A DNA stretch of 19,375 nt from JAICUY01 sp035708065 (GCA_035708065.1 DASSTC010000078.1:1-19375), one strand, 5' to 3'. Positions 7,351 to 14,258 are shown, counted from the stretch's first letter. Made by a program: numbers and translations. Notes: generated from the letters alone by a model not told the origin.

Positions 7351-8513
7351 CCACGGCCGCGCCCCCCGGCGATCCACTGAAGATCGGGATCGTCAGCCCG
7401 TACGGCTACCCGCATCCCGGGGGCGTGAACGAGCATGTGCGCTTCAGCTACGAGGCGATGCGCCGCCTCGGCCACGACGTCTGGATCATCACCAGCAAGT
7501 ACGGCAAGGAGCGCGAGAACGAGGGGCATGTCATCCGGCTCGGGACCGGATGGGCCTTCCCGGCCAACGGCAGCGTCGGCCGGGTCACGCTCGGTTGGCG
7601 CTTCAAGCAGCAGGCGCGCGAGCTGCTGGACTCGCAACGGTTCGACATCCTGCACTTCCACGAGCCGTTCGTCCCGTTCCTATCGCCGACGATCCTCGAG
7701 GCGTCGCGCACGGTGAACATCGGCACGTTCCACGCCTTCGGCGGCTTCAGCCCGTCGTACTGGTTCGGCCGGCGCTTCGCCGGCGGTCTCGCGTCACGGC
7801 TCCACGGCCGCATCGCGGTGAGCGGCGCCGCGCGCCACTTCATCAGCCGCTACTTTCCGGGCGAGTACCGCATCATCCCCAACGGCGTCGACCTCGACCG
7901 ATTCGCCGATGCCGAGCCGTACGAACAGCTGCGCGACGGCACGCTGAACATTCTGTTCGTCGGTCGTTTCGAGGAGCGCAAGGGGCTGATCCACCTGCTC
8001 AAGGCGTATCACCGCCTTCGCAAGCGCCATGTCGACGCACGCCTGCTGATCGTCGGCACCGGCCCGAAGCTGCGCGAGTACCGGCGCTACGTCGGGCTGC
8101 GCGGAATCCGCGACGTCGAGTTTCTCGGCCGCGTCAGCGACGACGAGAAGGCGCGCTACTTCGCCTCCGCCGACATCTTCTGCGCCCCAGCGACCGGCCA
8201 GGAGTCGTTCGGCATCGTGCTGCTCGAGGCGATGGCCGCAGGCGTGCCGATCGTCGCCTCGGACATCCACGGCTACAAGCAGGTCGTGCAACGAGGAGTG
8301 CAGGGCCTGCTCGTCGAGCCGCGCAATGCCCGCGCCCTGGCCGCCGCCCTGTACACCCTTGCGACCGATGCCGACCTTCGTCACCGGATGGGCGACGCGG
8401 GCCGCGAGCGCGCGCCCGAGTACTCGTGGGACCGGGTCACCGAGCGCGTGATCGAGTTCTACCGGGAGGTTCGAACGGCGGCACTCGCTGCCGGTGACGT
8501 CACGCCTCGCTGA
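7347..8513 (+). CDS. pimA: PimA-like GT4 glycosyltransferase
   Basis: This 388-residue GT-B enzyme resembles phosphatidyl-myo-inositol mannosyltransferase PimA, which adds the first mannose from GDP-mannose to phosphatidylinositol at the inner membrane face. The N-terminal domain has KIGIVSPYGYPHPGGVNEHV (12-31), with the GGV glycine loop. PANGSVGRV, FDILHFHEP (about 98-106) and GTFHAFGG follow, and then GRIAVS. The C-terminal domain has IPNGVDLDRF, FVGRFEERKGL and QESFGIVLLEAM (about 284-295), the EX7E nucleotide-sugar motif. The ATG at 7347 has AGGAG at 7335-7339 and a 4-base overlap with the PHP gene, so I reject the GTG at 7341. The preceding pgsA/ino1/patA genes support the PimA reading. 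Another sugar or acceptor cannot be excluded from sequence. Confidence 0.88.
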   Translation: MTTAAPPGDPLKIGIVSPYGYPHPGGVNEHVRFSYEAMRRLGHDVWIITSKYGKERENEGHVIRLGTGWAFPANGSVGRVTLGWRFKQQARELLDSQRFDILHFHEPFVPFLSPTILEASRTVNIGTFHAFGGFSPSYWFGRRFAGGLASRLHGRIAVSGAARHFISRYFPGEYRIIPNGVDLDRFADAEPYEQLRDGTLNILFVGRFEERKGLIHLLKAYHRLRKRHVDARLLIVGTGPKLREYRRYVGLRGIRDVEFLGRVSDDEKARYFASADIFCAPATGQESFGIVLLEAMAAGVPIVASDIHGYKQVVQRGVQGLLVEPRNARALAAALYTLATDADLRHRMGDAGRERAPEYSWDRVTERVIEFYREVRTAALAAGDVTPR

Positions 8514-8529
8514 GAAGCGCATCGGGCCA

Positions 8530-8561
8530 GTAAGCGTGCAGTAAGCGGCGGTGAGTAGCCT
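8530..8561 (+). promoter_or_regulatory. Promoter-like module A: two GTAAGCG boxes 11 bp apart plus -10-like TAGCCT
   Basis: GTAAGCG occurs at 8530-8536 and again at 8541-8547, an 11-bp direct repeat that is one helical turn. TAGCCT (8556-8561) starts 9 bp after the second box ends. The layout resembles binding sites of OmpR/PhoB-type response regulators placed over the -35 region. Module B further downstream repeats the design. Confidence 0.4.
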
Positions 8562-8578
8562 GTGCCGCGTGTTCCCCT

Positions 8579-8593
8579 CCGAGTGTGACTCGG
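8579..8593 (+). other. Small perfect hairpin
   Basis: CCGAGT-GTG-ACTCGG is a 6-bp stem with a 3-base loop, located between the two GTAAGCG modules. No U-run follows. It may be a weak terminator for a short transcript from module A or a protein-binding palindrome. The function is unknown. Confidence 0.3.
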
Positions 8594-8647
8594 CGACTGT
8601 CGATCTTCGGCGCGCATGGGTTCGTGGGCCGTCAGCCTGGCCGCCTG

Positions 8648-8691
8648 GTAAGCGAGCGCTGTATCGGCTGGTAAGCGGTCGTGCGTAGCAT
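8648..8691 (+). promoter_or_regulatory. Promoter-like module B: two GTAAGCG boxes 23 bp apart plus -10-like TAGCAT
   Basis: GTAAGCG occurs at 8648-8654 and 8671-8677, and TAGCAT at 8686-8691. As in module A, the -10-like hexamer starts 9 bp after the second box ends. Sequence around the second box (GTAAGCGGTCGTGCGTAGC) matches module A (GTAAGCGGCGGTGAGTAGC) at 16 of 19 bases. It is the likely promoter of the C39-like gene whose ATG is at 8740, and a response regulator is the likely binder. Confidence 0.45.
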
Positions 8692-8739
8692 CGGCGGCGC
8701 GTCCGATTGGGCGCAGGTAACCACAGGGGAGGAACGCTC

Positions 8740-9666
8740 ATGCTTCACCGACGATTGTTGCCGACGGTGCTCGCCGTGCTCACGGTGATCACCATCGCGA
8801 GCCCCGCCATGGCGGGCAAGCCGACGGGCGGTAGCCGCAACATCGGCGGCGGCGCGCCGGACAACGAGCCGTGGATCCCGCTCACCGCCGCGGAACAGGA
8901 GGGCCTGAATCTGCGGTTGGCGCAGGCCGATGCGGTCGGTGTCGCGAGCCGGAAGGCGCTGACGAGCATGTCGATCGAGGGTGCCTTCTGCCCGACCATC
9001 AGCCTGAGCGCCGGCGTTGACACGGCGACCTCGACGACCTGCTCGACGCCGAGCTACACGCTCGCGACCAACGCACGGCGGCAGACGAAGGACTACTACT
9101 GCGGGCCGGCCACCGCCCAGGTGATCATCAACCACTCGCGTGGCGTCTACAGCACGAACATCGACGGGGAGAACGCCACGACGAACTACATGAAGCAGAC
9201 CGCGATCGCGCAGCGGCTCACGTGGACGAACCCGACCACCGAAACGGTCGAGGACACGGACGACATCGGCCAGACGAACGCCTACATGCTGAAGAACGGG
9301 CTCAACGCGCTCGCCAAGCGGCCCTCCAACTTCACGTACTACGTCGTGCCGACTGGCACCGGTTCCGAGTGGCACTCGAAGATCATCACCGAGACGCAGC
9401 AGTGGCACATGGGGTTCGGCACGGCGATCAAGATGACCTCGTCATCGCCCAGGCTGGCCAGCTGGGCTCCGATTCCCAAGGGCGTCACGGTTCGGCACTG
9501 GATCCCCATCCGCGGTTACCGAGGGTTGTGGGACGGGACGACCGGCCCGAGGGTCTACTACAACGACTCGACAGACAAGCTGGGCGGTGGCACCGGATCG
9601 TATTCGGACTCCAGCATCACGGTCTACAACCTGAACGCCTGGCACACCGCGCGGTTGGTGTGGTGA
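8740..9666 (+). CDS. Secreted C39-like cysteine-peptidase-fold protein
   Basis: This 308-residue exported protein has a clear Sec signal peptide (MLHRRLLPTVLAVLTVITIA...AMA, cleavage after about residue 25). The mature part carries the C39-like papain-fold motif DYYCGPATAQVII, with Cys121 as nucleophile, then VRHWIPIRGYRG with His253 and VYYNDS with Asp276, the order and spacing of a C39 catalytic triad. No ABC transporter domain is attached, so it is not a bacteriocin-exporting C39 peptidase but a free secreted protein of the C39_2 type. Its substrate is unknown. The ATG at 8740 has a strong GGGGAGG at 8726-8732. The next gene, a lipoprotein, begins at the stop codon, so the two probably act together outside the membrane. 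Duplicated GTAAGCG boxes upstream suggest signal-dependent control. Confidence 0.8.
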   Translation: MLHRRLLPTVLAVLTVITIASPAMAGKPTGGSRNIGGGAPDNEPWIPLTAAEQEGLNLRLAQADAVGVASRKALTSMSIEGAFCPTISLSAGVDTATSTTCSTPSYTLATNARRQTKDYYCGPATAQVIINHSRGVYSTNIDGENATTNYMKQTAIAQRLTWTNPTTETVEDTDDIGQTNAYMLKNGLNALAKRPSNFTYYVVPTGTGSEWHSKIITETQQWHMGFGTAIKMTSSSPRLASWAPIPKGVTVRHWIPIRGYRGLWDGTTGPRVYYNDSTDKLGGGTGSYSDSSITVYNLNAWHTARLVW

Positions 9667-9668
9667 GC

Positions 9669-10850
9669 ATGGACCAATTCGGCCGCGGCGCACTGGGCGC
9701 CGCGGCGCTCGTTCTGCTCAGCGCCTGCGGCGCAACGCCAGCGCCCACGCCGCCACCAACGTCGCCTCTGCCGACCTCCTCGAGCGCCATGCCACTCGTC
9801 ACCGCCGTGGCGTCACCCGGAGCGCTGACGCTCACCGTGGAACGGGCGCCTGTGCCCGGACCGATCGGCGATGTTGCCACCGACGGCACGTACATCGCCT
9901 GGGCGGCTGGTGACGCGACGGGAATCCACTCCCCAAACCTCTATCGCTGGGAGATCGGCTCGTCGAAGGTCGAGACTGTCTACAACAACCCGCTCGACAT
10001 CCGCGGCATCGGTCTCATCGCCATCGACGGCGACCGGGTTGCCTTCTCGGAAAGTGGCTCGCAGGACGAGCGATTCATCGACTGGAACTTCCTGTACGTG
10101 CCGGCGGTCGGCGCGAAGCCCGTGAAGCTCGCGTCTGCGACTCGACCCGCTGACGCGCCTGGCGTCTTCCCGCAGCCGACGATCAGCGGCAATCGGCTTG
10201 TCTTCGAGCTGCAGACGATCGACGGTGAATCGGCGACCAGCCAGCTGATCAGCGTCGACCTGACCACGATGACGCGGACGGTCCTTGCCACGTCCGACTT
10301 CGACGAGCTCGAGTACTGGTTCCCCTCGCTCGACGGCGATCGGCTGGTGTACGGCACGGTCGAATACGCCAACGATCCGCTGAATGGCGAGCGTCACGTC
10401 TACCTGCTCGACCTCGCCGACCCCACGGCGAAGCCGAAGCGGCTCGACGACGATGGCGAGGCGTCCCAGCCGGCAATCCACGGCGACACGGTCGTCTGGA
10501 AGACCGCGCCACCCGACTTCAATGCCAACAACTGGGGCCAGGTCGTCCGCTACACGATCTCGACCGGAAAGGCCGAGCGCCTCGACTACCTGGCCGAGAC
10601 CACAGGCTACTACCTCCTCATGCCGCAGGTCGGCGCGCGGTTCATCGCGGCGACGCCGAGCGACTGGCACCGCATGGCGGTCTACGACATGAAGACGGAC
10701 ACCGAGGTGATGTTGGAACAACGTGACCCGCTGGCCGATTCGACATTCCTGCGTCCGGCGATGGGCGGCAACGTGTACGCCTGGGTGGCGGCCACTGACT
10801 TCACCGGAGCTCACAACGAGATCCACTTCGTGCGGCTGCCGCCACCCTGA
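9669..10850 (+). CDS. Lipoprotein with beta-propeller-like repeats
   Basis: The 393-residue protein starts with a lipoprotein signal, MDQFGRGALGAAALVLLSAC, with lipobox LSAC and lipidated Cys20. A Pro/Thr/Ser-rich linker (about 22-42) follows. The rest consists of repeated blade-like units with a shared core: GTYIAWAAGD, GDRVAFSESG, GNRLVFEL, GDRLVYGT, GDTVVWKT and GNVYAWVA. These resemble the TolB/DPP-like propeller pattern of about six blades. No enzyme motif is visible, so a binding role at the outer face of the membrane is likely. A GTG at 9663 overlaps the preceding stop (GTGA), and the ATG at 9669 is an equally coupled start. It is probably co-expressed with the C39-like protein and may bind its substrate or regulate it. 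Confidence 0.78.
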   Translation: MDQFGRGALGAAALVLLSACGATPAPTPPPTSPLPTSSSAMPLVTAVASPGALTLTVERAPVPGPIGDVATDGTYIAWAAGDATGIHSPNLYRWEIGSSKVETVYNNPLDIRGIGLIAIDGDRVAFSESGSQDERFIDWNFLYVPAVGAKPVKLASATRPADAPGVFPQPTISGNRLVFELQTIDGESATSQLISVDLTTMTRTVLATSDFDELEYWFPSLDGDRLVYGTVEYANDPLNGERHVYLLDLADPTAKPKRLDDDGEASQPAIHGDTVVWKTAPPDFNANNWGQVVRYTISTGKAERLDYLAETTGYYLLMPQVGARFIAATPSDWHRMAVYDMKTDTEVMLEQRDPLADSTFLRPAMGGNVYAWVAATDFTGAHNEIHFVRLPPP

Positions 10851-10865
10851 GCGACGCTGCAAAAC

Positions 10866-11903
10866 CTACATCGGCTTGCGGTACGCCAGCGAGCGGGTGT
10901 GGACCCGGAAGCCAGCGCGCTCGTACAGCCCGAGCGCACCGGTCGGGTTGTCGCTGTCGACCCCGAGCATCGCCTCGGTCATGCCCGCCTCACGCAGGCG
11001 CACCAGCGATCGCGCAACGAGTGCCGCGCCCAGACCGCGACGCCGCCATGCGCGACGCGTGAACACGCTGTCCAGCCAGCCACGCGAGCGGTTGAACGCA
11101 GCGTTCTCCTCGCGGTAGATCGCGTTCTCGACGCCGCCGGCGATCTCGTCGCCATCGAACGCGACGACATACAGGGACGGGTCGAACGAGGGGTCGTTGA
11201 TCCATTCGCGATAGTCCGCCTCGTCACCGGCGAAGCCGCCCCAATGATCCTTGAACGCCTCGACATCGGCGGCGAACAGCTGCCGAAGTGCGCCGTCCTC
11301 GTTGGCGATCGGCCGGACCTCCAGCCCGTCGGGCATCGGTGGCACGTCGACATCGTCGAGGTTCGTGCGCAGCATCTCGAAGAACCAGCGCACCGGCTCA
11401 TAGCCGTGCTTCGTGATCAGCGCGCGCTTCCGCTCCCGCTTCTCCGATGCCCACGTCCCGAGGCCCAGCGGACGCTCGGTGGGATGGGCGGCCGCGTGCG
11501 CACGCGCCCGTGACTCGCCCCATGCGAGCAGCGCCGTCCCGATGCCGCGCTGCTGCCAGTCGGGATGGACATAGGCGCCGATCCGGTACTCGCGCAGGCC
11601 GTCTGTGGTGTCGACCCAGTCGACCCAGGTGTAGCCCACCAACTCCTCGCCGACGAGTGCCAGCTGGACATCGACGGCGGGATCGAAGTGCTCGCCGATC
11701 GAGGTGAGCCAGTTCGCGAGCTCGCCGGCAGCCACGTGCTCGTCGATCCCGTCCTGCGCATTGCAGGCGTTGGCGACGACCGCCATGCGGGAAGCGAGCT
11801 CGACGAGCGCCTCGCGACCCGTTTCGGGCGTGCGCAGGCGGAAGCCGGGGATCGCCTCCTGGGGAGAGCGCCGCTCGGTGGCGGCGACAGTTGCATCGGT
11901 CAT
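10866..11903 (-). CDS. Tandem-GNAT N-acetyltransferase
   Basis: This 345-residue cytoplasmic enzyme contains two GNAT folds. The first has the acetyl-CoA loop VHPDWQQRGIGTALL (112-126). The second has RRAWRRRGLGAALVA (283-297), followed by VDSDNPTGALGLYERAGF, the usual motif B region. Both pyrophosphate-binding Q/RxxGxG/A loops are intact, although in MshD- and Eis-like tandem enzymes only one site is usually active. The substrate is unknown and could be a small amine, thiol precursor or antibiotic. The ATG at 11903 has AAAGG (complement of 11913-11917) at good spacing. It lies 74 bp downstream of the ABC permease on the same strand, so it is probably the last gene of the exporter operon. Its 3' end is only 15 bp from the converging lipoprotein gene, with no visible terminator. 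Confidence 0.85.
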   Translation of the reverse strand: MTDATVAATERRSPQEAIPGFRLRTPETGREALVELASRMAVVANACNAQDGIDEHVAAGELANWLTSIGEHFDPAVDVQLALVGEELVGYTWVDWVDTTDGLREYRIGAYVHPDWQQRGIGTALLAWGESRARAHAAAHPTERPLGLGTWASEKRERKRALITKHGYEPVRWFFEMLRTNLDDVDVPPMPDGLEVRPIANEDGALRQLFAADVEAFKDHWGGFAGDEADYREWINDPSFDPSLYVVAFDGDEIAGGVENAIYREENAAFNRSRGWLDSVFTRRAWRRRGLGAALVARSLVRLREAGMTEAMLGVDSDNPTGALGLYERAGFRVHTRSLAYRKPM

Positions 11904-11920
11904 TGGTTCAAACCTTTCAT
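11901..11920 (-). other. Six-codon upstream ORF overlapping the acetyltransferase start
   Basis: On the minus strand an ATG at 11920 opens a frame encoding MKGLNQ, then TGA, which overlaps the acetyltransferase ATG as ATGA. It has no ribosome site of its own and may be chance. If translated it would couple initiation of the acetyltransferase. Confidence 0.15.
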
Positions 11921-11940
11921 TGGGTGAGTTGCGTGTGATG

Positions 11941-11963
11941 GCGCCCGGGGTGGACCCGGGCGC
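11941..11963 (-). terminator. Strong GC hairpin between permease and acetyltransferase genes
   Basis: GCGCCCGGG and CCCGGGCGC form a perfect 9-bp stem with a 5-base loop (11950-11954), 14 bp after the permease stop. No U-tract follows on the minus strand, so it is more likely a partial terminator or an mRNA-stability element that sets the acetyltransferase level relative to the exporter. Confidence 0.4.
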
Positions 11964-11977
11964 ACCCGTCTCGTGCG

Positions 11978-12778
11978 TCATCCGACGCGCTTCAGCTTTC
12001 CGGTGCGCTTGGCGTAGCGCTCGGCTCGCGAGAATGCCCACAGCCCGAGGGGGATGAAGACGATCCCCATCACCAGCAGCGGCCACACGTCGCCGATCAG
12101 CGACGTGATCCCGGCACCGTCGATCAGGCCACGCCTCACCCCGTCGAGGACGTAGGTCGCCGGCGAGACGTTCGAGATCACCTGCATCCAGCCGGGCAGC
12201 ACGTCGACGCTGTAGTAGACGCCGCTGACCAGCAGCAGCACCGACTGCAGCACGAACGTCATCTGCGCGCCGCGCTCGACGTACATGAGCGGCAGGATGG
12301 CGGTCATGATTCCGATGCCGACGAAGCTCGCCGAGCCCAGCACCATGAAGATCGCCGCCGTCAGGAAGTTGGCGTGCGACAGGTCGAGCTCGAAGAACAG
12401 CGCCAGCACGGCGAGCACGACCACGGTATGGATCAGCCCGTAGCCGATCGCATACAGGGTCGAGCCGACCATCTGGGTGTACCGGCGCACCGGGGCCATG
12501 AAGGTGTACTCGAGGGTGCCCTCCCAGCGTTCCCAGGCAACCGTCTCGGCGATGAAGCTGAAGACGACCGACAGGTAGTTCCAGAAGACGGCACCGATCA
12601 CCAGCGTGAGCAGCAGCCGATCGTCGCCCTGGTCACGCCCGATCAGTGACACGGCGAGCGCGCCGGCCACGGCGTAGATCAGGAAGGCGACTTCCCAGCC
12701 CCAGTATCGCTTGGTGAGGTGAAAGTTCCGCTCGACGAAGGCGTAGCTCGCCTTCAGCTCGCGGGTCATCGTCGTCAT
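11978..12778 (-). CDS. ABC-2 type exporter permease
   Basis: This 266-residue membrane protein has six predicted TM helices and the ABC-2 permease layout. An N-terminal cytoplasmic amphipathic stretch (RELKASYAFVERNFHLTKRY) leads to TM1 (about 30-47). The segment WERWEGTLEYTFMAPVRRY (82-100) is the typical coupling region after TM2, and SNVSPATYVLDGVRRGLIDG is the conserved block before the last helix. Such permeases export drugs, lipids or polysaccharides with a separate ATPase, here the gene two positions upstream. The ATG at 12778 has AGGAG 11 nt before it. The gene is part of the minus-strand operon with the ATPase and a small basic protein. The substrate is not predictable. Confidence 0.9.
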   Translation of the reverse strand: MTTMTRELKASYAFVERNFHLTKRYWGWEVAFLIYAVAGALAVSLIGRDQGDDRLLLTLVIGAVFWNYLSVVFSFIAETVAWERWEGTLEYTFMAPVRRYTQMVGSTLYAIGYGLIHTVVVLAVLALFFELDLSHANFLTAAIFMVLGSASFVGIGIMTAILPLMYVERGAQMTFVLQSVLLLVSGVYYSVDVLPGWMQVISNVSPATYVLDGVRRGLIDGAGITSLIGDVWPLLVMGIVFIPLGLWAFSRAERYAKRTGKLKRVG

Positions 12779-12821
12779 TGCTTGGGTGACTCCTGTCTGT
12801 CGGAAGGCGCCGGTCCGGCCC

Positions 12822-13019
12822 CTAGTGGGACCGAACCGGCTTGAGAGACGGGTCTGCCGCCAGGCGCACGCCGATGCGCACCATCTGGCGCCCGACCCAG
12901 CGTCGCAGCGGGCGACGCTTGACCGATGCGTGCACGGGATACAGCTCGCGTCGCAGCTGCGACACGCGCTTGTCGTTCTCACGCACCGGATCGCGCGGGC
13001 TTGGCAGGATCATCAACAC
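12822..13019 (-). CDS. Small basic protein of unknown function
   Basis: I do not recognise this 65-residue protein. It is strongly basic (16 Arg/Lys against 5 Asp/Glu), with an amphipathic C-terminal segment (RRWVGRQMVRIGVRLAADP) and no TM helix or signal peptide. It is supported as a gene by an excellent ribosome site, AAAGGAGGTG (complement of 13026-13035), 8 nt before a GTG at 13019. That makes the GTG a better start than the ATG at 13040, which lies upstream of this site. It lies 24 bp after the ATPase stop and 43 bp before the permease. The ATPase ends in a very acidic tail, so the basic protein might bind it, or it may be an accessory subunit of the exporter. Both are speculation. Confidence 0.6.
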   Translation of the reverse strand: MLMILPSPRDPVRENDKRVSQLRRELYPVHASVKRRPLRRWVGRQMVRIGVRLAADPSLKPVRSH

Positions 13020-13043
13020 GGTTCTCACCTCCTTTCTCATCCA

Positions 13044-13934
13044 CTACTCGTCGTTGTCGTTGTCGTCGTCTTCACCGATGTCGTCGTCGAGCGACTTGCC
13101 GGTGAAGGTCATGAACACGCTCTCCAGGGTGGGCGGCAGGCCAAACCGCTCGGCGACCATCGCCTTCAGGCCGGCCGGCGTGTCCTCGGCCACCACCCGA
13201 CCGTCGTTGATCAGCGCGATCCGGTCACACAACCGGTCGGCCTCGTCGAGGTCGTGGGTGGTGAGCACGATCGTCGCATCGTGGCTGTCGCGCAGCTCCT
13301 CGATGAAGGCCTGCACGTCCAGCTTCGAGCGCGGGTCGAGGCCCGTAGTCGGCTCGTCGAGGAGCAGCAGCGTCGGGCTGGTCAGCAGCGCTCGCGCGAT
13401 GGCGACCTTCTGCTGCATGCCCCGGCTCATCTGCTCCAACGGCCGATTCAGCCGCTTCTCGCCGATGCCCAGCCGCGCCAGGATCTCGATCACGTCGCGC
13501 TTCGCCTGTCCGGCGTCCATGCCGTACAGCCGCGCGGCGTAGGTCAGGTTCTCGTGCGGACTGAGCTTCTTGAAGAACGCCGCGTCGACGCTGACCCGGT
13601 TGATCAGCCGCTTGACCGCCATCTCGTCGCGCTCGATGTCGTGGCCGAACACCTCGACCCGCCCGGCATCGAGCGTCAGCAGCGTGCTGACCAGCCGGAT
13701 GAGCGTCGACTTGCCCGAGCCGTTGGCTCCCAGCACGCCGTAAATCTCGCCCCGCCGAATGCGCAGCGACACGTCGTGCACGGCGGTGACGGGCTTCTTC
13801 TTGCGCCCGACGACGAACCGCTTGGTGACATGGTCGACCAGCAGTGCCGGCGTGGCATCCGTCTCGACGACCGGTCGGGCCGGGAGCGGCTCGATCGTCG
13901 CGTCGGTCTTCAGTTGTTCGAGTACGCCGGTCAT
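13044..13934 (-). CDS. ABC-2 exporter ATP-binding protein
   Basis: This is a 296-residue ABC ATPase powering the permease encoded downstream. Walker A is GANGSGKST (69-77), the signature is MSRGMQQKVAIARALL (169-184), Walker B with catalytic Glu is LLLLDEPTTGLD (189-200), and the switch His is H227 (TTHDLDEAD). The usual Q-loop glutamine is not evident in RVSVDAAFFKKLSPHENL (113-130). The domain matches DrrA-like and related drug or lipid exporter ATPases. A short unstructured N-terminus (1-30) precedes it, and the C-terminus (283-296) is a run of Asp, Glu and Asn. The ATG at 13934 has GAGG 8 nt upstream. It is the first large gene of the operon, behind a leader with two terminator-like hairpins, so attenuation probably controls its transcription. 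Confidence 0.93.
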   Translation of the reverse strand: MTGVLEQLKTDATIEPLPARPVVETDATPALLVDHVTKRFVVGRKKKPVTAVHDVSLRIRRGEIYGVLGANGSGKSTLIRLVSTLLTLDAGRVEVFGHDIERDEMAVKRLINRVSVDAAFFKKLSPHENLTYAARLYGMDAGQAKRDVIEILARLGIGEKRLNRPLEQMSRGMQQKVAIARALLTSPTLLLLDEPTTGLDPRSKLDVQAFIEELRDSHDATIVLTTHDLDEADRLCDRIALINDGRVVAEDTPAGLKAMVAERFGLPPTLESVFMTFTGKSLDDDIGEDDDNDNDE

Positions 13935-13957
13935 GGCTGTGACCTCGTGTGGTGGTG

Positions 13958-14003
13958 AGGAGAAACAGAACGAGCCGCGGGACCTCGCGCGGTCCGCGGC
14001 TCG
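13958..14003 (-). terminator. Second leader hairpin with U-rich tail (attenuator terminator 2)
   Basis: Bases 13971-13984 and 13991-14003 form a 13-bp GC-rich stem with one bulged G and a 6-base loop. Reading the minus strand, the stem is followed by TTCTGTTTCTCC, a discontinuous U-rich tract. The hairpin ends about 35 nt before the ATPase start codon and so sits inside the operon's 5' leader. Confidence 0.5.
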
Positions 14004-14019
14004 TGTGCCTTGCGGCAAC

Positions 14020-14052
14020 AAAAAACCGTGGACCCGATCCGGCCCACGGCTC
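14020..14052 (-). terminator. First leader hairpin with U6 tract (attenuator terminator 1)
   Basis: On the minus strand CCGTGGGCC (complement of 14041-14049) pairs with GGTCCACGG (complement of 14026-14034) around a 6-base loop, with one G-U pair. Six U residues follow immediately (14025-14020). This is a textbook intrinsic terminator placed 86 nt before the ATPase ATG on the same strand. Confidence 0.65.
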
Positions 14053-14065
14053 GTGGCGTCTGCTT

Positions 14066-14080
14066 GGCGGCCCTGCCGCC
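14066..14080 (-). other. Small leader hairpin just after the possible leader ORF
   Basis: GGCGGC-CCT-GCCGCC is a perfect 6-bp stem with a 3-base loop, beginning 6 nt after the stop of the possible leader ORF on the minus strand and 13 nt before terminator 1. It could act as a pause hairpin in an attenuator. Confidence 0.35.
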
Positions 14081-14086
14081 TGAGCG

Positions 14087-14176
14087 TCAGCTCGAGATGG
14101 GCACAGATCTCCCGTCGACAGCGCCGGTGAGAGGCGCCGTACCGAAGCGCGGGAACGCGCTGATGCAGGAGTTCAT
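14087..14176 (-). CDS. Possible 29-residue leader peptide of the exporter operon
   Basis: On the minus strand an ATG at 14176 opens a 29-codon frame (MNSCISAFPRFG...SVPISS) that ends 34 nt before terminator hairpin 1, the position expected of a leader peptide in ribosome-mediated attenuation. There is no run of one amino acid, so a simple amino-acid sensor is unlikely. A drug that stalls ribosomes would fit better. The ribosome site is weak: GAGGAA lies about 14 nt upstream. The frame could be chance, and no homology is recognised. Confidence 0.25.
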   Translation of the reverse strand: MNSCISAFPRFGTAPLTGAVDGRSVPISS

Positions 14177-14258
14177 GGCCGTTTCGTTCGTTCCTCGTTG
14201 TTGGGTGATTCGCCGGGCGGCAGGTGCTTGCGTTGGAGCGCAAACCGGCCGCCGCGGG

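Noticed and set aside
8530..8691. CRISPR array
   Set aside because: The GTAAGCG boxes are only 7 bp and there are no regular repeat-spacer units.
12786..13958. A 390-codon plus-strand open frame opposite the ATPase and small basic gene
   Set aside because: Antisense to an ABC ATPase with intact Walker motifs. No domain or ribosome site supports it.
13935..14243. N-terminal extension of the ABC ATPase to a start at 14243
   Set aside because: The extra 103 codons are low-complexity and cover both terminator hairpins. The ATG at 13934 has a proper ribosome site and begins just before the conserved domain.
13935..14250. T-box riboswitch in the exporter leader
   Set aside because: The hairpin arm GGTCCCGCGG is one base from a T-box core, but the full AGGGTGGNACCGCG with its UGGN bulge is absent, and the downstream genes are not amino-acid related.
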